From NCBI GenBank assembly GCA_038214535.1, contig JBBQRS010000001.1:41666-105665 (forward strand): a stretch of 64,000 bases of DNA. Reading direction: 5' to 3'. The first letter of the stretch is position 1. Each line of letters starts with the position of its first letter. This DNA is from JBBQRS01 sp038214535 (GTDB taxonomy: Bacteria; Chloroflexota; Anaerolineae; CG2-30-64-16). The notes under the pieces were generated by a model. That model did no database searches. It had not been told where the DNA came from and was given only the letters and a program-made list of their open reading frames with translations. A program made the position numbers and the translations under genes. This document shows, piece by piece, positions 58,727 to 64,000 of the stretch.

Positions 58727-58793
58727 GTCATTCTGAACGCAGTGAAGAATCTCCGGTTCAGTTGGCGAGATTCTTCGCTGCGCTCAGAATGAC
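58727..58793. repeat. Family D intergenic hairpin repeat, complete copy
   Basis: GTCATTCTGAACGCAGTGAA plus GAATCTC pairs with GAGATTCTTCGCTGCGCTCA plus GAATGAC, with few mismatches. It lies between convergent genes. Confidence 0.92.
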
Positions 58794-58800
58794 ACATGGC

Positions 58801-59145
58801 TTAACCGCCGGAGAATTTGACCTTGTAGCCCAGCGCCTGGAGCTTCTCGGCGACTTTCTCGCGCTGGTCGCCCTGAATCTCCAGTTCGCCGTCTTTGTAG
58901 GTTCCCCCCGCGCCGCAGGCCACTTTCAACGCACTGAGCAGTTCCTTATAGGTCGCGGGGGTGTGCTGCAACCCCGAGATCACCGTGACCGTTTTGCCTT
59001 TGCGGCGTTTGCGGTCGCGCGCGATGTATGCCGTCTGTCCGCGCGCCGGCAGATCCACGCTGTTGCACACGCACGGGTCGCGACCACAACGCGGGCAGGA
59101 TTCGACCGGCGTGGGATCGGTGGAGTAGATGATTCGGGCAGGCAC
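58801..59145 (-). CDS. Translation initiation factor SUI1/eIF1 family (YciH-like)
   Basis: A 114-residue protein. A Cys-rich N-terminus (CPRCGRDPCVCNS, four Cys residues) resembles a small zinc knuckle and is followed by the SUI1 domain. The motifs are RRKGKTVTVISGLQH, CGAGGTYKDGELEIQGDQRE and LGYKVKFSGG at the C-terminus. The bacterial YciH protein affects fidelity of translation initiation. The GTG at 59145 has GGAGG four bases upstream. The ATG further upstream overlaps the -10 box and is unlikely to be translated. Confidence 0.9.
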   Translation of the reverse strand: MPARIIYSTDPTPVESCPRCGRDPCVCNSVDLPARGQTAYIARDRKRRKGKTVTVISGLQHTPATYKELLSALKVACGAGGTYKDGELEIQGDQREKVAEKLQALGYKVKFSGG

Positions 59146-59176
59146 GTTGCCTCCGTTCACAGAGAGATGTCGCGTC

Positions 59177-59205
59177 ATTATAGCGGTTGAATCCACGGAA
59201 CGCCA
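59177..59205 (-). promoter_or_regulatory. Candidate promoter of the SUI1-family gene
   Basis: Minus-strand TGGCGT and TATAAT are separated by 17 bp. The -10 box is perfect and the -35 weak. The leader of about 25 nt contains the GGAGG site. Confidence 0.45.
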
Positions 59206-59224
59206 GACCCGCACGCGCGAGTCC

Positions 59225-59253
59225 TTGTCAAAGGGCGACGGGTGGGCTAAAAT
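59225..59253 (+). promoter_or_regulatory. Promoter of the MoxR-DUF58 operon
   Basis: TTGTCA and TAAAAT are separated by 17 bp (five of six matches each), about 48 bp before the GTG start of the MoxR gene. Confidence 0.75.
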
Positions 59254-59301
59254 GCCCTATATGACGTGTCGTACGGTCCGATCATTCCCTGAGGAGCCTA
59301 C

Positions 59302-60249
59302 GTGGAATCTGTTCAATCATTTGCCGAAAAAGTCGTCGCCAACGTCGAAACGGTGATCGTCGGCCAGCGCCACAGCATCGAACTTCTGATGGCCGCGCTC
59401 TTTTGTGACGGCCACGTCCTGATGGAGGATGTGCCGGGGGTCGGCAAGACGATGCTCGCGCGCGCCGTCGCCGGTTCACTGGGCGTCTCCTTCAAGCGCC
59501 TGCAATGCACGCCCGACCTGCTGCCCAACGACGTCACCGGCGTCTCGATCTATAACCAGCAGACCGGTGGGTTTGAGTTCATCCCCGGCCCGGCCTTCTC
59601 GAACATCCTGCTGGCGGACGAGATCAACCGGGCCACGCCCCGCACGCAGGCTGCGCTGTTGGAGTGTATGGGTGAACGGCAGATCACGGTGGACGGCGTG
59701 ACGCGTCCCCTCGCCCGCCCCTTCATCGTGCTGGCGACGCAGAACCCCATCGAATACGAGGGCACCTTCCCCCTGCCCGAGGCGCAACTCGACCGCTTCA
59801 TGCTGAAAATCCGGTTGGGCTATCTCGATCCGGCGACGGAAGCGCAGATGCTCGTCAACTTGCGACGCGTACACCCCATCGAATCGCTGAAGCCGGTGGT
59901 GGACGGGGCGGATATTCCCCTGCTCGCGCCCACCATCTGGGATGTCCACGTGGATGACACGGTGCGCGATTACATCGTGCGGCTGGTGAACTCCACGCGG
60001 CATCACCCCGATCTCCTGTTGGGGGCCAGCCCGCGCGGCAGCCTCGCGCTGTATCGCGGCAGCCAGGCCTGGGCCAAACTGCACGGGCGCGATTATATCC
60101 TCCCCGATGACGTCAAGCTGATGGCCCCGTTGATCCTGTCGCATCGCTGCCTGGTGCATCCGGAAAGCGCGTTGCGCGGGCGCACGTCGGAGAAGATCAT
60201 TGCCGAGCAGTTGGAAAAGGTGCCGCTCGACCTCGGCAAGTCGGGGTAA
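59302..60249 (+). CDS. MoxR-family AAA ATPase
   Basis: A 315-residue AAA+ ATPase of the MoxR main group. Walker A is GVGKTM in EDVPGVGKTMLARAVAG (about residues 44-60), Walker B ILLADEINRATPRTQAALLE, and the sensor region IVLATQNPIEYEGTFPLPEA. The C-terminal lid has ASPRGSLALYR. It partners with the DUF58 protein two genes downstream. The GTG at 59302 follows GAGGAG with five-base spacing and a good promoter. Unlike the other MoxR in this window, it belongs to the DUF58/DUF4129 type of cluster. Confidence 0.94.
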   Translation: MESVQSFAEKVVANVETVIVGQRHSIELLMAALFCDGHVLMEDVPGVGKTMLARAVAGSLGVSFKRLQCTPDLLPNDVTGVSIYNQQTGGFEFIPGPAFSNILLADEINRATPRTQAALLECMGERQITVDGVTRPLARPFIVLATQNPIEYEGTFPLPEAQLDRFMLKIRLGYLDPATEAQMLVNLRRVHPIESLKPVVDGADIPLLAPTIWDVHVDDTVRDYIVRLVNSTRHHPDLLLGASPRGSLALYRGSQAWAKLHGRDYILPDDVKLMAPLILSHRCLVHPESALRGRTSEKIIAEQLEKVPLDLGKSG

Positions 60250-60252
60250 ACT

Positions 60253-60960
60253 GTGCTTTATCTGGTTTCCACACCGATTGGCAATCTGGGTGACATCACT
60301 CTGCGCGCCCTTGAGGTGTTACGGACGGTGGATTTCATCGCCAGCGAAGACACGCGCAAGACCGGCATCCTTCTGAAACACTACGAGATTCGCAAACCCC
60401 AGATCGCCTTCCATGAGCACAACGAGGCGCGGGCCGGTTCACGCATCCTGAACCTGCTGGCCGAGGATAAATCAGTCGCCCTGGTGACCAACGCGGGCAC
60501 GCCCGGCATTTCGGACCCCGGTTTTACGCTGGTGCGCAGCGCCGTCGCGGCGGGCGTCGAAGTCACGGCGATTCCAGGGGCGGCGGCCGTCATCATGGCC
60601 GTGCTGCTATCGGGCCTGCCGCTGCACAGCTTCACATTCCGCGGGTTCCCACCGCACAAACCGGGGCCGCGCCGGCGCTTCATGGAGGTAGATCGCGAGT
60701 CGCCGCATACGCTGGTGTTCTACGAAAGCCCCTACCGGTTGGCGGCCTTCCTGCGCGACGCGCTGGAGGTATACGGCGACCGCCCCGCGGCGCTGGCGCA
60801 CGAACTGACCAAATTGCACGAATCGGTCGAACGCGGGTCGCTTGCGGAGTTGTTGGCGTCCATCGAGAAGAACGGTGCGCGCGGCGAGTATGCGGTGGTC
60901 ATCGCCGGCGCGGGGGTCGAACCGGCGCCGCCTCAGCACGACGAGGATGACGCCCCATGA
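60253..60960 (+). CDS. rsmI: 16S rRNA (cytidine(1402)-2'-O)-methyltransferase RsmI
   Basis: A 235-residue SAM-dependent methyltransferase of the tetrapyrrole-methylase fold, which modifies C1402 of 16S rRNA. The motifs VSTPIGNLGDITLRALE, ASEDTRKTGILL, VALVTNAGTPGISDPG and FRGFPPHKPGPRRRF appear in order. It is about 40 residues shorter than E. coli RsmI and lacks the C-terminal HTH-like extension. The GTG start is 3 bp after the MoxR stop codon, and the stop overlaps the DUF58 start. Finding an rRNA methyltransferase between MoxR and DUF58 is unusual and probably reflects shared transcription only. Confidence 0.94.
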   Translation: MLYLVSTPIGNLGDITLRALEVLRTVDFIASEDTRKTGILLKHYEIRKPQIAFHEHNEARAGSRILNLLAEDKSVALVTNAGTPGISDPGFTLVRSAVAAGVEVTAIPGAAAVIMAVLLSGLPLHSFTFRGFPPHKPGPRRRFMEVDRESPHTLVFYESPYRLAAFLRDALEVYGDRPAALAHELTKLHESVERGSLAELLASIEKNGARGEYAVVIAGAGVEPAPPQHDEDDAP

Positions 60961-62165
60961 TGAACGAACTGCCCCTGGTGTTGTTGATCATGCTGCTCAT
61001 TGCGGTGATGCTGCGGCTCGACTTCATCTTCTACCTGATCTACGTGATGGCGGGCGTTTACATCATGGCGCGCTGGTGGCCCGCGCGCAGCATGAAGCAT
61101 ATCCGAGTCCGGCGGCTTTTCAACGACCACGCGTTCCTCGGTGAGACCGTGCCTGTGGACCTGGAAATCGAGAACACCGGCTGGCTGCCCGTGCCGTGGC
61201 TGCGCGTGGATGAAACCAGCCCGCTAAATTTGCTGGTGGGCCATCCGGTGCATCAGGTTATCTCGCTCAAACCCAAAGAGAAGGCCCACCTTAACTATGA
61301 CTTCATCGGCAGGCAACGGGGTTATTACGAAATTGGCCCGTCCCGGTTGAGCGTGGGCGATCTGTTTGGCTTTGCTGAGGTCAACGTGATGGTGGATCGG
61401 CGCGACTATCTGACCGTCTATCCGCGGGTGATCCCGCTGGCGAAAGTTGAGTTGATCTCGCGCTCGCCGCACGGCACGATTCGGAGCCGCCAGCCGATCT
61501 TCCAGGACCCCGATCGCGTGATCGGCGTGCGCGAGTATATGCCGGGCGACCAGTTTCGCAGCATCAACTGGAAGAGCAGCGCCCGTGCTCAGAAGCTCCT
61601 CGTCCGCAAAGTGGAGCCTGCGGTTTCTCTGTCATCCATGGTGGTGCTCGATCTGGATCGCGACGCCTATAATTTTCAGATGCGCCAGGTCTACAGCGAG
61701 TGGGCGATCATCGTTGCGGCGTCGCTGGCGCACTATCTGACGGAGCAGCGGCAAGCCGTGGGGCTGGCGTCGAACGGGCGCGATTCCGTGTCGCAAACGG
61801 CGCAATGGTCTATCGCCCCACGTCCGGGCCGCGCCCACCTGATGAAACTGCTGGAATGGCTGGCGCGTGTCGAGATGATCGAGACCGTGCCGCTGCCCGA
61901 ATGGTTGCCGACCATTGTACACGATCTGCCGTGGGGCACCGTGGTGATCGTCGTGACGCCCACCGGCGATGAGGCAACCTGCAAGGCGCTACACCGGTTG
62001 CAGCGCGCCGGCCTCAGCCCCGTGCTGGTGGTCACCGAGCCGCACGGGCAATTCGGCGTCGTGCGAGAGCGGGCGCGCCGGCTGGGTTTCCCGGCCTATC
62101 TGATCGCAGATGAACGTGATCTCGCCCCGTGGCAGACGCGCACCCACTGGCCGCAGGCCGCGTAA
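60957..62165 (+). CDS. DUF58 domain-containing protein
   Basis: A 402-residue protein. Two N-terminal hydrophobic segments (about 5-40) anchor it, followed by a beta-rich region (ETVPVDLEIENTGWLPVPWL) and the DUF58 core with GVREYMPGDQFRSINWKSSA near residue 190, which is diagnostic. The rest is a VWA-like fold (SSMVVLDLDRD). DUF58 proteins work with MoxR ATPases, often next to DUF4129/transglutaminase membrane proteins. The ATG overlaps the rsmI stop codon. The function is not known. Confidence 0.92.
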   Translation: MMNELPLVLLIMLLIAVMLRLDFIFYLIYVMAGVYIMARWWPARSMKHIRVRRLFNDHAFLGETVPVDLEIENTGWLPVPWLRVDETSPLNLLVGHPVHQVISLKPKEKAHLNYDFIGRQRGYYEIGPSRLSVGDLFGFAEVNVMVDRRDYLTVYPRVIPLAKVELISRSPHGTIRSRQPIFQDPDRVIGVREYMPGDQFRSINWKSSARAQKLLVRKVEPAVSLSSMVVLDLDRDAYNFQMRQVYSEWAIIVAASLAHYLTEQRQAVGLASNGRDSVSQTAQWSIAPRPGRAHLMKLLEWLARVEMIETVPLPEWLPTIVHDLPWGTVVIVVTPTGDEATCKALHRLQRAGLSPVLVVTEPHGQFGVVRERARRLGFPAYLIADERDLAPWQTRTHWPQAA

Positions 62166-62178
62166 GGAACTTTGCCCT

Positions 62179-63864
62179 GTGACTGCAAGCGACACCGAGA
62201 TGGATCAGCCTACAGGCGAACGCAAAAAGCGAGCCACGTACCAGGATTTCTACGACGAAACCTGGAATACCGGCCTGTTTCGCCCTGTGCTCATCGCGCT
62301 GATCGCCGCCAGCGCGATCGCCGGGCCGTTGGCGATCATCCGCGCGTTCAGCTCCTGGCGGCTGACCTACGTCTTGCCGATGGCGCTGTTGGTTGCGCTG
62401 GGCGGCGTTTACAGCACCAACCGGTTGGGCAAGCCGCGCTGGCGCGACCAGCGCGGCTTGTTGTTCCGCCTGGGCGAGCTCATGCTCATTCTGGTGATTT
62501 TGCGCCTGGCGGTGTGGCTTTTCTCCACGGGATTCCCGACTGTGAACGACATGGCCGTCTGGTTGCGTCATCCGGGCGCATTTCTCGATGGCCAGTTCAT
62601 CGCCGCGGGCGTCTTGCTGCTGATGGCGTGGGGCCTCGCGGTGAGCATGGCGATTGATTTCCTCGACATGGCGATTCAGCCGGATGAGGTCGCGGCCCAC
62701 GACAGCGCGTTTTCCAGTGACAGCCGCAGCCAGATGCGCGTCTTTCGCCCGTTGGGCCGTACCGAAATCATGGCGCGCTTCGCCACGCGCTGGGCCTGGG
62801 GCGGTGTGCTGTTGATCGCGACCGCAGCCATCTCGCGCGTCGAGATTGTCGCCGAAAGTCCAAACCCGTTTAACCTGGGCCTCGGTCGTCTTGGGTTATC
62901 ACCCGACATCCTGGCCGCCCTCCTGTGCTACTTCATCGCGGGGCTGGTACTGCTCAGCCAGTCGCGGCTGGCGGTGTTGCGTAGCCGGTGGTACAACCAG
63001 GATATTGACGTGCAACTCTCCGTGTTGCGACGCTGGCACGTCAACGCGCTGGTCGCCCTGCTGGTCGTCGCGGGGATCGCCGCGCTGTTGCCGATCGGGT
63101 CCACCGGCCCGTTTGCGCGCGTGCTCGAAACGATCCTCGGCTTCATGATGCGCGTCTTCTATTTCGTGATGAGCATCTTCATGTTGCTGTTGACGATGCT
63201 TTTATATCCGTTCCGGAACCTGTTCGAATCGCAGGAAGAAGCCCCACCGGCGTCTATGCCGGAAATGTCGGTGCCGACGCAGGCCGAAGCGGTCAGCCGC
63301 CTGCCCGACTGGTTGGGCGGCGCGGTGGTGTGGGTGGTGGTCGGTCTGATCGTCGCCTATTTCCTCTTCAACTATCTCAAGGCGCAGGGCGCGTTCAACG
63401 GCCGGTGGGCGACCTACTGGCAGCGGTTGCTTTATTGGTGGCGCGCGCGGTGGTCGCAGATCGAGACGACGGCCGGCGCGGCGATTAAAGAGGTGCGCCG
63501 GCGACTGCGCCCCGCGGGCAGCGCGGCGCTGGACGCCGCTTCTTTCCGGCAGATTCGGGTGGGGCGGCTGCCCCCGCGCGAACGGGTGCGCTATTACTAT
63601 CTCAAGATGGTCTCGCGCGCCGACGAACGCGGCGTGGAGCGTCCCCCGGCTGCAACCCCCCTGGAATTTGCGCGAACGCTGGATGAGGAGTGGCCGGACG
63701 CTGAAATGGATATCGAGGCGCTGACAGACGCGTTTCTGGCCGCGCGCTACGCACCGGTGGAGATCGAGCGGGAGCAGGTGACGCAGACCCAGGAGACCTG
63801 GCGGCGTGTGATGCGTGCATTGCGCGGCAAAGTGGCATCTCCTCCGCCTCCGCCGGAAGCCTAA
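62179..63864 (+). CDS. DUF4129 domain-containing membrane protein
   Basis: A 561-residue membrane protein with about eight to nine hydrophobic helices. Its C-terminal cytoplasmic DUF4129 domain (about 450-540) shows RVRYYYLKMVSRADERGV, TPLEFARTL and DAFLAARYAPVEI. The GTG at 62179 was preferred over an upstream ATG inside the DUF58 gene because AAGGA lies ten bases before it. In related clusters a transglutaminase domain accompanies DUF4129. It is absent here, and the next sequence is the end of an insertion element. The C-terminus is Pro-rich. Confidence 0.88.
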   Translation: MTASDTEMDQPTGERKKRATYQDFYDETWNTGLFRPVLIALIAASAIAGPLAIIRAFSSWRLTYVLPMALLVALGGVYSTNRLGKPRWRDQRGLLFRLGELMLILVILRLAVWLFSTGFPTVNDMAVWLRHPGAFLDGQFIAAGVLLLMAWGLAVSMAIDFLDMAIQPDEVAAHDSAFSSDSRSQMRVFRPLGRTEIMARFATRWAWGGVLLIATAAISRVEIVAESPNPFNLGLGRLGLSPDILAALLCYFIAGLVLLSQSRLAVLRSRWYNQDIDVQLSVLRRWHVNALVALLVVAGIAALLPIGSTGPFARVLETILGFMMRVFYFVMSIFMLLLTMLLYPFRNLFESQEEAPPASMPEMSVPTQAEAVSRLPDWLGGAVVWVVVGLIVAYFLFNYLKAQGAFNGRWATYWQRLLYWWRARWSQIETTAGAAIKEVRRRLRPAGSAALDAASFRQIRVGRLPPRERVRYYYLKMVSRADERGVERPPAATPLEFARTLDEEWPDAEMDIEALTDAFLAARYAPVEIEREQVTQTQETWRRVMRALRGKVASPPPPPEA

Positions 63865-63874
63865 ATAAGTCCAC

Positions 63875-63900
63875 AAAAGTCATTGGGGATTTCCAATGAC
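63875..63900 (-). terminator. Terminator-like hairpin at the transposase 3' end
   Basis: GTCATTGG and CCAATGAC pair perfectly around six bases and are followed on the minus strand by TTTT. The stem contains the last coding bases and the stop codon of the transposase fragment. Confidence 0.6.
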
Positions 63901-63999
63901 AGACAGCACTTCGGCGCGATGGCTGTCGAGATCGGTTAGGAACTGTTCGACGGCGGCGACCAGGTCGGTAATACTGGCGAACAAGTGATTATGCGTGAC
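63880..63999 (-). mobile_element. IS630-like transposase, C-terminal 39 residues (cut by window edge)
   Basis: The minus-strand frame stays open from the window edge and ends at a TGA. The residues begin VTHNHLFASITDLVAAVEQF and end RAEVLSVIGNPQ. This pattern (a T-H-N-H start, a helix with LVAAV-x-x-F, and a VLSVIG end) resembles the C-terminus of IS630-family transposases common in Chloroflexota and cyanobacteria. The catalytic region is outside the window, so intactness cannot be judged. The inverted repeat of the element was not identified. Confidence 0.55.
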
Positions 64000-64000
64000 C

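Noticed and set aside
1..58793. The repeated hairpins as a CRISPR array
   Set aside because: Copies are dispersed over the window as paired inverted arms in intergenic gaps. They are not regularly spaced direct repeats with unique spacers, and no cas genes are present.
58801..59178. ATG start upstream of the chosen GTG of the SUI1-family gene
   Set aside because: That ATG is part of the -10 sequence (TATAATG) and so would precede the transcript, while the GTG has a GGAGG site.

Overview
The window looks like a chromosomal segment of a GC-rich, probably monoderm bacterium, most likely a member of the Chloroflexota. The support is indirect. It has a Gram-positive-type LexA operator (CGAACAGGTGTTCG), lipoproteins with TP-rich linkers, an Elp3 with the classical CxxxCxxC radical-SAM motif as in Dehalococcoides, several large PTPS-related membrane proteins, and dense families of intergenic hairpin repeats. 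There is no rRNA, CRISPR array, phage or plasmid backbone. It is ordinary housekeeping chromosome, with one transposase tail at the right edge.

Left part (1-14,700, mostly minus strand): a MoxR ATPase, a CoxE-like VWA protein and a beta-CASP nuclease; tRNA-Arg(CCG) with its own promoter and terminator; an ECF transporter T subunit and a fused double ATPase next to a THI5-like binding lipoprotein, with no visible S component; MntP; and a four-gene nucleoside ABC importer (BmpA lipoprotein, double ATPase, two permeases) with a leader of about 250 nt.

Middle (14,700-35,000): a secreted subtilisin-like protease with a strong terminator, two uncharacterised envelope proteins, GrpB, YtxH, an old yellow enzyme and Elp3. 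Directly divergent from elp3, sharing its start-codon bases (CCATGG), is a methyltransferase that resembles Trm9/ALKBH8. This suggests a bacterial cm5U-to-mcm5U wobble-uridine pathway and is the most interesting observation here. LysM and PTPS-related membrane proteins, a cysteine-desulfurase-like enzyme, a GNAT, a histidine phosphatase and SurE follow.

Right part (35,000-64,000): a lipoprotein fused to a YhfC-type intramembrane protease, an ABC-2 exporter, a DUF5671-like repeat membrane protein, CorA, a secreted nuclease, an SOS-type lexA-DNA glycosylase operon, MurJ, Nudix and alpha/beta hydrolases, an SH3/TolB protein, a two-subunit 2-oxoacid:ferredoxin oxidoreductase with gamma fused to beta, a TPR protein, RarA with a methyltransferase-like extension, a SUI1 factor, and a MoxR-RsmI-DUF58-DUF4129 operon that ends at an IS630-like transposase.

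At least five families of hairpin repeats occupy many of the intergenic gaps. Several genes (murJ, rarA, the secreted nuclease and a small membrane protein) have a -10 hexamer 6-7 nt before the ATG, which suggests leaderless transcripts.
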